Under the pieces are notes generated by a model. The model was not told the origin of the DNA and ran no database searches. It worked only from the letters and a program-made list of their open reading frames with translations. Below, piece by piece: positions 36,373 through 46,440 of a DNA stretch of 64,000 nucleotides. This DNA comes from an uncultured Allobosea sp. (GTDB lineage: Bacteria; Pseudomonadota; Alphaproteobacteria; Rhizobiales; Beijerinckiaceae). Within the stretch, counting starts at the first letter, position 1. Each line of letters opens with the position of its first letter. A program made the translations under genes and the position numbers. The stretch is from NCBI RefSeq assembly GCF_945956895.1, contig NZ_CAMFJF010000007.1, positions 97,545 to 161,544 of the forward strand, written 5' to 3'.

Positions 36373-39186
36373 CTACCCGAACGCCCCGATCTCATGCTGA
36401 ATCGCGCCGGATATCTCGCGGATCAGCGCGAACTGCCCCAGCATCGGCGCGAAGACATCGCGATGCAGGGCCTCGTAGGTGCCGCCCTCGCGCGGCCCCG
36501 GCGGCTCGCCGAAATCGAGGCCGATAGTCGGATCGGGATCGCGCGGGAAGATTTCGGCGAGCAGCGCCAGCGAAGCCGGCACGTCGAGGCGCAGCAATCG
36601 CTCGATCAGGGCCTCGCGCGTCAGTCCGGCATGCGGCCGGAAATCGGGGATATGGGCGAAGGACAGCCAGATCCGATGCATCGCCGCGAGCCGGAGCGCA
36701 TGCAGCGCCACGAGCCGCGCCGACATCTGAGGCACATCGTCGGCCGCAACCTTGAGCTTCAGCGCATCGGCCGAGAGCCGCCAGAACAGCCGCCGCAGCG
36801 CCGGCGCCAATTCCAGCCGCGAGAGCGCTTCCGCGACGACCAGCAACTCCTCGCGCCGCCCCTCCTTCACCGTTCGGCGCGCCCGGTCGAACCAGCTGCC
36901 GGGGTCGAGCGTGTCGAGATAGGCGCGCAGCACGTCGAGGTCGCTATGGGCCATCGCATGGGCCGCGAGGCGATAGGCGCGGTCGAAGCGCTCCGAGCGC
37001 TCCCGCATGCTGCGGAACAGGTCCGGCGCGCGCGAGGCGGCATGGCCGACACCGTGCATGCTGTTCGCCATCCAGCCGAGCTGCTGGAGGATGGCGTTGT
37101 TGGGGATGGCGCGCAGTTCGCGGGGATGGCGGATGCGCGTCGGCCCCGCCCCTTCCGATTGCCGCGCCGCGGGGCGCGAACCGGTCTTGTCGAGCAGCGA
37201 GGGGCCGAAGGTGCCGATCAGCGCGGCATAGCCGGGATCGTCGACCAGTTCGTTCATCTCCTCGCGCACGGTCTGGAAGAATTCGCTGGCGAAATCCGGC
37301 TCGTCATAGATCGGATCCTCGGCCGCCTCCGGCGATGCGAAGACCGCCTCCGCGATCCGCCCGACCGTAGCGCCGGCAAGCTGCGGCGTGCCGAACAGCA
37401 GATAGCCGTCGCTGCCCTGGAAGCTGGTCTCGCGCACCGTCCGGATACCGGCGCGTGCAAAGGCTTGCCGTGCATAGGCCGGATCGAGATAGGCCAGCCG
37501 GTCCGACAGGCTGTCGGGATGGGCGCCGCGGCCGACCGACTCGCCATGGGTGTCGAAGATGACGAGCTCGACATCCGCAAGCTCGTAACGCCCCAGCAAT
37601 TCGGCGATGCGGATGCGCAGGCGCTCGACCCAGAAGGTCGAGGCGACCTGCCCGATATAGCGCCCGGAATCCGAATAGCCGAACTGGATGCACAGCCGCC
37701 CGTGGCGCTTGAGATAATCGCGAAAATGCGGGCTGCGCAGCGCTTCGTCGATGATGCGCGGCCCCTGCTCCAGCGCGTCCGAGGTTTCGAAGAGCGGCGA
37801 GATCTCGACCCGGTCGGCGATGCCGAAGCGGCTGGCGAGCCAGAGCGCGCAAAGCAGCGTGTAGCCGGTCTCGGTCTCCGCGATCAGGAAGCGCACGGGC
37901 TTCGAGCCGTCGACATGTTTCACGATCTGCGCGATCGTCATCATCATCCGTGCGGCCGAGGCCCGCTCGGCCGCCAGCGCCCCGAAATCGACCGTGATCG
38001 CCTTGACCTTGTCGAGCGCCGTATTGGCGGCGGCGAGGAAAGCGCGCCGCTGCGCTGGCTGGCCGGGCTCCTCCTCCAGCGGGATCGTCGCGCGCAAGGC
38101 ATTGTGAAGCTGCGAGGCGTTCAGCCGGAAATGCGGCAGCGCGATCGAGACGCCATGAGCGAGGCAACCCGCCCGGATCAGGGCGAGTGCAATGCGCGTC
38201 TCCTCGTCGGAGGCGTCGGCCAACGCCTTGTCGAGCGCCTCGACCAGACGGGCAGCGTCCGGCAGCGCCGTCTTGCGCTCATGCACCAGCGACAGCGCGA
38301 ATGCCTGAAGGGCCTGCAAGGAAGGCTGCGTCCCGATCGGCGGCGCGAGCGCGAGCTGTCGCTCCACCGCCGCCAGCGCCTTGCTCACCAGCTGACGGAC
38401 CTCCGATTTGGCAAGGCCCTGCGGCAGCTTTTCGAGAATGCGCGCGAACTGCCCGCTCTTCGATTCCAGCCGATAGCGCAGCGTGTCCCACCAGCCGATA
38501 TCGGTGCGCCCATCCGTGTCGCAGCCGACCCAGGAGGCAAGCGTGACCGGCTTCGGCGCAAGCTGCGTCCACTGCTCAGGCCAGCGCTCGCGGGCGACCG
38601 CGAAAAACGCGGCGTTCAGCCGGTCGATCGCATCGCGGGCATGGCGCACGGCATAGCGCGCCTGCTCGAACTCGTCCTGCAAGGTGATCCGCCCGTCGGG
38701 ACGAAAGCTGAGAGCGCTCTCGTTGACGACCGCCTCCCCGGCCTTGCCGCCGGAAGCGAGATCGGCGAGCGCATGGCAGAGCCGCCGCGCCATGCCGAAG
38801 GTCGGATGCGCGGTGAAGACCGCTGCGAAGCGCGCCCGCCCCACCACCTGCCGGAAGTCGTCGAAGGACTTGGCTTCCCTCGCCGCCTCTTCCGCCAGTT
38901 CCCGGAAAACAGCAGCTTCGTCGTTCTGAAGCCCGACATAGCGGGCCACCCTACCGGCGCGCTGATGCAAGACTTCCCGCCCGAGCCGGCGCACCAGCTC
39001 GGAGGCCGCATCCATGCTGAGTTCGCCGCGATCCATCAAGCGCGTCAGCCAGAGCGTGACGCTCAGCACAGGGTTGCCGAAAGGATCGTCGCGGGAATCG
39101 CTGCGCGCCGTCTCGACGCGAGCCAGCAGCTCCTCTGCGAGGCCGGCGATATCAGGGGGCGAATGACCTTCCGCAGCGATCGTCAA
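36373..39186 (-). CDS. ppc: Divergent phosphoenolpyruvate carboxylase homologue
   Basis: 937 residues, TTG start, aligned in order with PEPC. Canonical active-site blocks are altered: LTAHPTE is FTAHPTF, GYSDSxKD is GYSDSGRY, and FHGRGGxxGRGG is FDTHGESVGRGAHP. The catalytic histidine of the first block and the histidine and second arginine of the third are kept; the glutamate, the lysine and the first arginine of the glycine loop are lost. It may be a low-activity or non-canonical member of a Hyphomicrobiales subfamily, so carboxylation of PEP to oxaloacetate should not be assumed. Confidence 0.8.
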   Translation of the reverse strand: MTIAAEGHSPPDIAGLAEELLARVETARSDSRDDPFGNPVLSVTLWLTRLMDRGELSMDAASELVRRLGREVLHQRAGRVARYVGLQNDEAAVFRELAEEAAREAKSFDDFRQVVGRARFAAVFTAHPTFGMARRLCHALADLASGGKAGEAVVNESALSFRPDGRITLQDEFEQARYAVRHARDAIDRLNAAFFAVARERWPEQWTQLAPKPVTLASWVGCDTDGRTDIGWWDTLRYRLESKSGQFARILEKLPQGLAKSEVRQLVSKALAAVERQLALAPPIGTQPSLQALQAFALSLVHERKTALPDAARLVEALDKALADASDEETRIALALIRAGCLAHGVSIALPHFRLNASQLHNALRATIPLEEEPGQPAQRRAFLAAANTALDKVKAITVDFGALAAERASAARMMMTIAQIVKHVDGSKPVRFLIAETETGYTLLCALWLASRFGIADRVEISPLFETSDALEQGPRIIDEALRSPHFRDYLKRHGRLCIQFGYSDSGRYIGQVASTFWVERLRIRIAELLGRYELADVELVIFDTHGESVGRGAHPDSLSDRLAYLDPAYARQAFARAGIRTVRETSFQGSDGYLLFGTPQLAGATVGRIAEAVFASPEAAEDPIYDEPDFASEFFQTVREEMNELVDDPGYAALIGTFGPSLLDKTGSRPAARQSEGAGPTRIRHPRELRAIPNNAILQQLGWMANSMHGVGHAASRAPDLFRSMRERSERFDRAYRLAAHAMAHSDLDVLRAYLDTLDPGSWFDRARRTVKEGRREELLVVAEALSRLELAPALRRLFWRLSADALKLKVAADDVPQMSARLVALHALRLAAMHRIWLSFAHIPDFRPHAGLTREALIERLLRLDVPASLALLAEIFPRDPDPTIGLDFGEPPGPREGGTYEALHRDVFAPMLGQFALIREISGAIQHEIGAFG

Positions 39187-39318
39187 GGCGATGGTCCCCT
39201 CTCCCTATTCCGGTCGGCCATTGCGAGTACGCAGGCGCAATCGACGTTGCGCTGCATTGCAGCATCGGTTCCTCGCAGCCGCAAGCAAGAACGAGTGCAG
39301 CTCGGCTGATAGATTTTA

Positions 39319-39357
39319 CCCGGATCATATTGCTTGGTTCAAATTGCCCGGATAATA
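39319..39357 (+). promoter_or_regulatory. Direct repeat upstream of the DUF2239 gene
   Basis: cccggatcata (39319) and cccggataata (39347) are 11-mers with one mismatch, start-to-start distance 28, in an AT-rich promoter zone 23 nt before the start codon. A transcription factor site is possible. Confidence 0.4.
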
Positions 39358-39379
39358 AAACCTCTATCGAGGAGCAACC

Positions 39380-39979
39380 ATGTCCGGCACCGCATTCAGG
39401 CCCAGCACCGCCTTTCACGACACCAACAGCATCGCCAGCGGCTCGCTCGCCAACGTCGCGCTCGCGGTGAAAGCGACGTTGGCAGCCGATCCCGCGGCTG
39501 CGATCCTCGTCTTCGACGACGAGACCGGAAAGGTCGTCGATCTCGACCTGCGCGGTAGCGATGCCGAGATCGCGGCGCGTTACGCGCCACCGGCAGGCGA
39601 TGCAGCTGCGACCACCGATGATGCGCCGCGCGGACGCGGCCGGCCGAAGCTCGGCGTCGTCGCCCGCGAGGTGACCTTGCTGCCCCGCCACTGGGACTGG
39701 CTCGCCTTGCAGCCGGGCGGCGCCTCGCAAGTCTTGCGGCGGCTCGTCGACGAAGCCCGCAAGGCGGATGGCGGCCGCAGCCGGGCGCGTGCCGCGCAGG
39801 AACGCGCCTATGCCTTCATCGCGACGATGGCAGGCGACCGGGAAGGTTTCGAGGAAGCCTCGCGCGCCCTCTTTGCCGGCGATGGCGCACGCTTCGCCGA
39901 ACATAGCCGGACCTGGCCGGCGGATATTCGCGCTCATGCCGCCAAGCTGCTGACCGGCGACGACATCATCGGCGGCTGA
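39380..39979 (+). CDS. DUF2239 family protein
   Basis: 199 residues; gaggag lies 6-11 bases before the ATG. The central GRGRPKLGVVAREVTLLPRHWDWLALQPGGAS block is characteristic of DUF2239: a basic PRGRGRPKLG segment followed by a helical part. It may be a DNA-associated protein, but function is not established. Confidence 0.85.
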   Translation: MSGTAFRPSTAFHDTNSIASGSLANVALAVKATLAADPAAAILVFDDETGKVVDLDLRGSDAEIAARYAPPAGDAAATTDDAPRGRGRPKLGVVAREVTLLPRHWDWLALQPGGASQVLRRLVDEARKADGGRSRARAAQERAYAFIATMAGDREGFEEASRALFAGDGARFAEHSRTWPADIRAHAAKLLTGDDIIGG

Positions 39980-40116
39980 GCAGACCCGAAGGCTTTCAGC
40001 CTGCCTCGGAAGCATTCCTGCAGCGCAATTGCGGCGGGTTGCTGGCCGGACACGGCAAGGGCATAGCAGCGCCACGTTTCCCGCCGCCTGCATCGCCCTG
40101 CCGAAAGCCGCCCATC

Positions 40117-41010
40117 ATGATCTCCCGCGCACCATGGCTCGGCATTCTCTGCGGCCTGCTGACTGCGATCATCTGGGGCGTCCAGTCGGTCGTCTCGCGC
40201 CATGCCATGCTGATCGACATGACGCCGGCCGACGTCACGATCCTGCGCTTCGTCTCGGCCGCTGCCGTGCTGCTACCCTGGGCGCTCAGGAACATGCGCC
40301 CCTTCCCGGTCGGCTCGCTCGGCTGGCCGCGCGCCTGGGTGATGGCCCTGCTGATCGGCCCGCTCTACAGCCTGATCCTGGTCGGCGGGGCCCATTTTGC
40401 GCCGGCCCTGCACTCGTCGATCATCTCGCCCGGCCTGATCCCGGTCTTCACCGCGCTGCTGATCTTCCTGGTCACCGGCGAGCGCGCCGGGCGGATGCGA
40501 CTCATCGGCCTCGGCATCATCGTGCTCGGGATCGGCGTCTTTTCGCGCGATGCACTCGCCATGGCCCCATCCCGGCCCGATGCCTGGATCGGCGACCTGC
40601 TCTTCGTCCTGATCGCCTTCCTATGGTCGATCTTCGGCCTGCTCGCCCGGCGCTGGGGCGCAAGCTCGCTGGAGATCACCGCCGCCTCATGCATCCTCTC
40701 GGTGCCGCTGCTCGTGATCGTGGCGCTGACGCTTCCCATTCACATGGCACGCTTGCCCTTCGCGGAGATCCTGTTGCAGGCGCTCTATCAAGGCGTGCTG
40801 GTCGGCGTCGTCGCGCTCTATCTCTATGCCCGCACCGTCGCGACGCTGGGCGCCGCCAAGGCGACATTGTTCCTGCCGCTCGTACCGGTCGCGACGGCCG
40901 CCGCCAGTGCGCTACTGCTGGCGGAAACGCCCTCGCCCACCGAACTCGCCGGCATGGCGATCGTCGTCACCGGCATGCTGGTCGCGTTCCGCTCGCCATC
41001 AACCGGCTGA
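40117..41010 (+). CDS. DMT-superfamily exporter (two EamA domains)
   Basis: 297 residues with ten predicted helices in two EamA repeats; SVVSRHAMLI and PADVTILRF in the first and PLVPVATAAASALLLAETP near the end of the second. Exported metabolite unknown. The ATG at 40117 is preferred to the longer frame from 40039. Confidence 0.9.
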   Translation: MISRAPWLGILCGLLTAIIWGVQSVVSRHAMLIDMTPADVTILRFVSAAAVLLPWALRNMRPFPVGSLGWPRAWVMALLIGPLYSLILVGGAHFAPALHSSIISPGLIPVFTALLIFLVTGERAGRMRLIGLGIIVLGIGVFSRDALAMAPSRPDAWIGDLLFVLIAFLWSIFGLLARRWGASSLEITAASCILSVPLLVIVALTLPIHMARLPFAEILLQALYQGVLVGVVALYLYARTVATLGAAKATLFLPLVPVATAAASALLLAETPSPTELAGMAIVVTGMLVAFRSPSTG

Positions 41011-41029
41011 GGCGAGCACAGGCCGCTGC

Positions 41030-41539
41030 TCAGCCCTTGTGGCCCTTGGCGATCGGCTCGACATAGGAGAGCCCGAGGTCCCAGGGAAAATAGATCCAGG
41101 TGTCCTGGCTCACCTCGGTGATGAAGGTATCGACCGTCGGCACGCCAGCCGGCTTGGCGTAGACCGTCGCGAAATGCGCATTAGGCAGCATCTCGCGCAC
41201 GACGCGAGCGGTCTTGCCGGTATCGGTGAGGTCGTCGACCACCAGCACGCCCTTGCCCTTGCCGTCGCCGATCGCCTTGATGTTCGGGGCGATATCCTTG
41301 AGCACCTTGAGCTCGGACTGGTTCTTGTAGTCGTGATAGCTCGCGACGCAGACCGTCTCGATCATGCGCAGGCCGAGCTCGCGGCAAATGATCGCCGCCG
41401 GCACCAGGCCGCCGCGGGTGATGCAGACCATCGCCTCGAAAGGCCCTTTCTCGGCGAGGCGCCACGCCAGCGCGCGGGCATCGCGATGGAACTGATCCCA
41501 GGAAACCGGGAAAGCCTTGTTCGAGGACGGTTCGGCCAT
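41030..41539 (-). CDS. gpt: Xanthine phosphoribosyltransferase
   Basis: 169 residues. PRPP loop [14 protein letters not shown] and the N-terminal [16 protein letters not shown] are those of Gpt, which salvages xanthine and guanine. The C-terminal WIYFPWD base-binding block is present. Confidence 0.95.
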   Translation of the reverse strand: MAEPSSNKAFPVSWDQFHRDARALAWRLAEKGPFEAMVCITRGGLVPAAIICRELGLRMIETVCVASYHDYKNQSELKVLKDIAPNIKAIGDGKGKGVLVVDDLTDTGKTARVVREMLPNAHFATVYAKPAGVPTVDTFITEVSQDTWIYFPWDLGLSYVEPIAKGHKG

Positions 41540-41600
41540 GGACAGCGCTCCGGACTTGGCCCGGCGCGAAAGGCGCCGGTTTCCGACCGAAAAGCCTATC

Positions 41601-41628
41601 GGCGCGCGCCTGACAAGAGGCGCGCGCC
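41601..41628 (-). terminator. Probable terminator after the chemoreceptor gene
   Basis: ggcgcgcgcc occurs twice, eight bases apart; each is self-complementary, so they form a strong 10-bp stem. It lies 33 nt past the chemoreceptor stop and is followed on the minus strand by ataggctttt. Confidence 0.6.
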
Positions 41629-41660
41629 GAACATCCCCAAGCGAGCGTCGCTAAACCGCG

Positions 41661-43460
41661 TCAGAATTCGGCCCAGCCATCGGCCGTGCCGCCACCAGCA
41701 ACGCGTCGGCCGCGCGGGGCCGCAGCCGCGACGCGCGGGGCCGGAGGAGCCGAATGGACCAGTTGCGGCGTGGCCCGGTGCCTGTCGTCGCCGAGCTGGA
41801 AGGCCGAAACCATCGTGCTCAGGGCCTCGGTTTCCTGCTGGAGATCGCGAGCGACCTTGGCGCTCTGCTCGGCGAGCAGCGAGTTCTGCTGCGTGATCTC
41901 GTCCATATGGGCGACGGTCCGGGCCATCTCGTCGATGCCGTTGGCCTGCTCGGTCGTCGCCTGCGAAATCTCGCTGACGGTGGAGGCGACCTTGGAAGCC
42001 GCGCCGACGATTTCGCCCAGCGTCGTTCCCGCATCCTTGACCAGACCCACGCCAGCTTGAATCTGCTGCGCAGAATTCGCGATCAACGTCTTGACGCCAT
42101 TGGCGGATTCGCTGCAGCGAGCAGCCAATGCGCGCACCTCCGTCGCCACCACCGCGAAGCCGCGCCCGGCATCGCCGGCTCGCGCCGCCTCGACCGCAGC
42201 GTTGAGCGCCAGCAGGTTGGTCTGGAAGGCGATCTCGTCGATCATCGAGATGATCTCGGAAATGCCGGACGAGGCCTGCTCGATCCGCCCCATCGCTGCG
42301 ACCGCCTCGGTCACGATGGCACCGCCGCGTGCTGCGACTGCGCTCGCCTCGTTCCCGAGCTGCGCCGCCATCTTCGAATTGCCGGCGCTGTGCTTGACCG
42401 ATGCGGCGAGCTCCTCGGTCGTCGCCGCCGTCTGCTGCAGGCTCGCGGCGTTGGCCTCGGTCCGTTCGGCCAGTTGCTGGCTGTCGGAGGTGATCTTGAG
42501 CGAAGCGCTGTCGATGCGCGCCGAGATGTCGCGCACCGAACCGACCACGTCCGCCAGCGTGTCGAGCAGGTCGTTCACGCCTGCACAGAGCGTGGCGACC
42601 TCCCCGCTCTTGCCATCGAGCGGCACGCGGCCGGTCAGGTCCTTGTCCTTGGCCTGCTCGATCACCGCGCTGGTCTCCTTCACCGCCGCCTCGAGCTGCT
42701 TGCCCTTGAAGGTCGCGGTGATGTCGGAGGCGAACTTGACGACCTTGTAGGGGCGCCCCTGGGCATCGAGGATCGGATTGTAGCTCGCCTGGATCCAGAC
42801 CTCCTTGCCGCCCTTGCCGAAGCGCAGGTACTGGCCGGCATCGTATTCGCCCTTGCCCAGACGCTCCCAGAAGGCGCGATAGGCCGGCGACTCGCGCTCG
42901 GCCTGGTCGACGAACAGGCGGTGGTGCTGCCCGACGATCTCAGACAGCGAATAGCCGAGGACGCTCAGGAAATTCTGGTTCGCCGTCAGGATCTTGCCGG
43001 TGAGGTCGAACTCGATTACGGCCTGCGCCTTGTCGATCGCGGCGCGTTGCCCTTCGAGATCGGCCAGCCTGTTTTTCTGCTCGGTGACATCGAAAGCATA
43101 TTTGATGACGCCGAGCGGCTTGCCTCCGGCCCCCAGGATCGGGTTGTAGCTCGCCTGGATCCAGACCTCCTTGCCGCCCTTGCCGATGCGCAGATATTGC
43201 CCCCGCGAGAACTCGCCCCGGCCGAGATCGGCCCAGAACTGCTTGTAGGCCGGGCTGGCCTTCTCCTCGGGCGTCACGAAGATACTGTGAGGCTGTCCTT
43301 TCACCTCGGCCAGCGTGTAGCCCATCACCGACAGGAAATTTTCGTTGGCGTCGAGGACCTTGCCCTCAAGGTCGAATTCGATCCTCGCCTGCGAGCGATT
43401 GATCGCATCCAGTTGTCCCGTTGCGTGCTGGTTCGAAAAAAGGCCGGAAAAGAGCGACAT
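41661..43460 (-). CDS. Soluble methyl-accepting chemotaxis protein with two PAS domains
   Basis: 599 residues, no membrane segment. Two PAS domains (about 20-130 and 142-252) share the almost identical segment [17 protein letters not shown], so one arose by duplication. A linker and the MCP signalling domain follow (about 330-560), with the hairpin tip [21 protein letters not shown]. The last five residues GWAEF fit the xWxxF tether that recruits CheR/CheB. It probably senses an internal redox or energy signal (inference). Confidence 0.93.
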   Translation of the reverse strand: MSLFSGLFSNQHATGQLDAINRSQARIEFDLEGKVLDANENFLSVMGYTLAEVKGQPHSIFVTPEEKASPAYKQFWADLGRGEFSRGQYLRIGKGGKEVWIQASYNPILGAGGKPLGVIKYAFDVTEQKNRLADLEGQRAAIDKAQAVIEFDLTGKILTANQNFLSVLGYSLSEIVGQHHRLFVDQAERESPAYRAFWERLGKGEYDAGQYLRFGKGGKEVWIQASYNPILDAQGRPYKVVKFASDITATFKGKQLEAAVKETSAVIEQAKDKDLTGRVPLDGKSGEVATLCAGVNDLLDTLADVVGSVRDISARIDSASLKITSDSQQLAERTEANAASLQQTAATTEELAASVKHSAGNSKMAAQLGNEASAVAARGGAIVTEAVAAMGRIEQASSGISEIISMIDEIAFQTNLLALNAAVEAARAGDAGRGFAVVATEVRALAARCSESANGVKTLIANSAQQIQAGVGLVKDAGTTLGEIVGAASKVASTVSEISQATTEQANGIDEMARTVAHMDEITQQNSLLAEQSAKVARDLQQETEALSTMVSAFQLGDDRHRATPQLVHSAPPAPRVAAAAPRGRRVAGGGTADGWAEF

Positions 43461-43789
43461 CCAACACCCCCTCGGCGCGGCCCCCTCGGATCACACATCT
43501 TCGAGGCCGGCGTCGTCGTGAAAGCCCTTATCGGATACCTGCAGCGCCGGAGCACGGCAGGGGAGACGGAATGCTTTCCGGCCACCGGCCGAACATCCGC
43601 TAAACTGGTTTATGATTGATTGACACATAGAATTCGACTCAATACCCAGTAGAAAAATCAGAGAATAACGATATTTGATCCTTACAATACAAAATTACGA
43701 ATCAAATAAAGATTAGACAGCAACCTATAAAAACAAAAATTTGCAGATAAATTGTATAAAAATCGCAAGGGTTGTAAAATAAACTTTCA
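43461..43789. other. AT-rich intergenic island
   Basis: Bases 43,615-43,790 are strikingly AT-rich against GC-rich flanks, with runs such as cctataaaaacaaaaatttg. No ORF, tRNA or hairpin is evident. It lies immediately upstream of the chemoreceptor gene and likely contains its promoter. Confidence 0.6.
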
Positions 43790-44551
43790 TTAGGGGAATT
43801 TTTGCTTCTCCATGGCAACCATGGCTTTCACCGCTGCCATTGCAGCGAGCAATTTCTCTGCATCACGCGACCTGACGACGATATTCGTATCCGGCCCGGT
43901 CTCCGACCAGAACGGATAGGAGCCGATCGAGACTGCCGGATGCGCATGAGCGATCTCGGCGAGCGGACCACCGATATCGCCCTCGCGAAGCCCGGTCCGG
44001 ACGGTTTCGGACAGCATTTTTGCTCCCGTTCGCAACATCGGACCGACGACATCGAGCATCGCCTGCATGATCGCGGGCACGCCGGCCATCACGTAAACGT
44101 TACCGATATGGAAGCCGGGCGCCTTGGAGATCGCGTTCGCGATCAGGTCGGCCCCGGCAGGAATCCGCGCCATCCGCATGCGGGCTTCGTTCAGGTCGGC
44201 CGGCGAGAAGCGCTCCGACAGCATCGCGACGGCACGCGGATCGTGGTCGATCGTCACGCCGAAGGCGGCCGCGACCGCATCCGCCGTGATGTCGTCATGG
44301 GTCGGCCCGATCCCCCCGGTGGTGAAGACATAGGCGTAGCGCCCGCGCAGCGCATTCAACGCGGCGACGATCTCCTCGGAAATATCGGGCACGACGCGGA
44401 CTTCGCGCAGGTCGATGCCGATATTGGTGAGGTACTCGGCAATGTAGCCGATATTCTTGTCCTTCGTCCGCCCGGACAGGATCTCGTCGCCGATCACCAA
44501 GATCGCGGCCGTGACGATGACGTCGGAGGAACTGGCTTCATTGGCGGACAT
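43790..44551 (-). CDS. CinA-type molybdopterin-binding protein
   Basis: 253 residues from the ATG at 44551. The MoCF_biosynth fold is shown by AAILVIGDEILSGRTKDKN and FTTGGIGPTHDDIT. The C-terminal nicotinamide-nucleotide amidase (PncC) domain of full CinA is absent, as in the common short alphaproteobacterial form. Confidence 0.92.
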   Translation of the reverse strand: MSANEASSSDVIVTAAILVIGDEILSGRTKDKNIGYIAEYLTNIGIDLREVRVVPDISEEIVAALNALRGRYAYVFTTGGIGPTHDDITADAVAAAFGVTIDHDPRAVAMLSERFSPADLNEARMRMARIPAGADLIANAISKAPGFHIGNVYVMAGVPAIMQAMLDVVGPMLRTGAKMLSETVRTGLREGDIGGPLAEIAHAHPAVSIGSYPFWSETGPDTNIVVRSRDAEKLLAAMAAVKAMVAMEKQKFP

Positions 44552-44645
44552 GGCGACGCTCCTGGCTTGCGCCCAAGAGCTAGGCTTTCCCTGCGAAGCG
44601 CTCAAGCGCCTATCCCGGCGCGCCGGTCATGCTCGCGGCGCGCGC

Positions 44646-45497
44646 TCAGGCCGGCTTGCGCTCGAACACCAGATTGAGCCGCGTCTGGGCGACGAGTTTG
44701 TAGCCGTTGCGCTCGAGCAGGCCGGCGAGATCGGTCTGCCAGCGCTGGCGCGAATCCTCGATGATGATGAAACCCGGCCAGAGGGCCTGCGGCGCATCGC
44801 GCAGGAAGGGCTCGAGAATCAGATCCTCGGCGCCCTCGACATCGAGCTTGATCGCATCGATGCGATCATACCCCTCGCCCTCGACCAGCGAGAGCAGGGT
44901 CATCGCCGGCACCTTGACCGAAGTTCCCGCGCTCGAATTGAGGATGCGGACGCTCGATTCACCGCGATTGGTCGGGTCGATGAACAGGGTCAGTTCGCCC
45001 GGCTTGTCGGCGAGCGCACAGGCCACCGCCTTGACCGTCCCGAACGGATTCTGCGCGATGTTGAAGGCAAGCCGCGCGAAGATCTCGGGCTGCGGCTCGA
45101 CTGCGAGGATGCGCGCGCCCCGCCCCGCCCGCGCCGCGACGAAGAGCGAATAGGCGCCGATATTCGCGCCGATATCGATGAAGGTGAAGCCATCGCGCAG
45201 GCGGGAGGCAAGCAGCTCGCGCTCGACCGCGTCGAAATATTGCGGCGTGAACAGCACACGCTTCTCGCAGACATTGCCGCTCGGATAGAGGCGCATCTTC
45301 GCACCCAGCGACTCGATATCGACAGGCGCGCCGTCGAGCGAGCGCAGGCCGAGGCGCCGCAGCGCATAAGCGATCTTGCGCCCGAGGAAGCTGTCGGAAG
45401 CGGCGCGCGTCCACGCGATGATGCGGGCGAGATTGGCTTTCGGCGCGAAGGCGCCGAAGGGCCGCTCTTCCGCCGGGTTCTGTTCGATATTGGCCAT
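44646..45497 (-). CDS. FkbM-family methyltransferase
   Basis: 283 residues from the ATG at 45497. SAM motif GFTFIDIGANIGAYSLFVA, followed by ILAVEPQPEIFARL and the motif IKLDVEGAED, identifies the FkbM family. These methylate hydroxyl groups of sugars, polyketides or other glycoconjugates; the substrate is not apparent. Divergent from map. Confidence 0.9.
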   Translation of the reverse strand: MANIEQNPAEERPFGAFAPKANLARIIAWTRAASDSFLGRKIAYALRRLGLRSLDGAPVDIESLGAKMRLYPSGNVCEKRVLFTPQYFDAVERELLASRLRDGFTFIDIGANIGAYSLFVAARAGRGARILAVEPQPEIFARLAFNIAQNPFGTVKAVACALADKPGELTLFIDPTNRGESSVRILNSSAGTSVKVPAMTLLSLVEGEGYDRIDAIKLDVEGAEDLILEPFLRDAPQALWPGFIIIEDSRQRWQTDLAGLLERNGYKLVAQTRLNLVFERKPA

Positions 45498-45618
45498 TGC
45501 GCCAGCCTGATACACCTCGCACGGCCCATGCGCCAGCCACCCTGTGTCACGCTGGCCGCGCGACTTGCACGCGGCACCAAACGCAATAGATAAGGGAGTA
45601 AGGAGTTTTCTGCGCGCA

Positions 45619-46440
45619 ATGACCTTCGAAGACACCATCGGCCGCTCGCGTTCACGCGAGCCCGCCATCAAGATTCACGGCCCTGAAGCCTTCGCGGCCA
45701 TGCACAAGGCCGGCCGGCTGACGGCCGCCGGCCTCGACATGCTCGGCTCCTACGTCAAGCCCGGCGTCACCACGCAGCGCCTCGACGACCTCGCCTTCCA
45801 GTTCGCCATGGACAACGGCGCCTATCCGGCGACGCTGTTCTACCGCGGCTACACCAAGTCGATCTGCACCTCGATCAACCATGTCGTCTGTCACGGCATT
45901 CCCGACGACAAGCCCCTGCGCGAAGGCGACATCCTCAATATCGACTACACGCTGATCGTCGATGGCTGGCACGGGGATTCGAGCCGCATGTACGGCGTCG
46001 GCGAGATCTCGCGGAAGGCCGAACGCCTGGTCGAGATCACCTATGAGAGCCTGCTGCGCGGCATCAAGGCGGTGCGCGCCGGCGCCACCGCCGGCGATAT
46101 CGGTTTCGCCATCCAGCGCTATGCCGAAGCGGAGCGCTGCTCTGTGGTGCGCGACTTCTGCGGCCACGGCATCGGCCAGCTTTTCCACGACGCGCCGAAC
46201 ATCCTGCACTATGGCAGCCCCGGCGAGGGTGTGCTGCTCAAGCCCGGCATGGTCTTCACCATCGAGCCGATGATCAATCTCGGCAAGCCGGGCGTGAAGG
46301 TACTCTCGGACGGTTGGACCGCCGTGACCCGCGATCGCTCGCTCTCGGCTCAGTTCGAGCATCAGATCGGCGTCACCGAGCAAGGCTGCGAGATCTTCAC
46401 GCTCTCGCCCGGCGGCCTCGACAATCCGCTCGCGAAATGA
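45619..46440 (+). CDS. map: Type I methionine aminopeptidase
   Basis: 273 residues. Metal ligands are in [35 protein letters not shown] and FEHQIGVTE. It removes initiator methionine co-translationally. aggag lies 13 nt before the ATG at 45619, somewhat far. The stop overlaps the radC start (ATGA). Confidence 0.96.
   Translation: MTFEDTIGRSRSREPAIKIHGPEAFAAMHKAGRLTAAGLDMLGSYVKPGVTTQRLDDLAFQFAMDNGAYPATLFYRGYTKSICTSINHVVCHGIPDDKPLREGDILNIDYTLIVDGWHGDSSRMYGVGEISRKAERLVEITYESLLRGIKAVRAGATAGDIGFAIQRYAEAERCSVVRDFCGHGIGQLFHDAPNILHYGSPGEGVLLKPGMVFTIEPMINLGKPGVKVLSDGWTAVTRDRSLSAQFEHQIGVTEQGCEIFTLSPGGLDNPLAK

Noticed and set aside
36313..39309. Plus-strand open frame of 998 codons opposite the PEPC homologue
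   Set aside because: It is the antisense mirror of a GC-rich gene with strong third-position bias; it is Arg/Gln/Glu-rich without domains, while the minus strand gives a recognisable protein.
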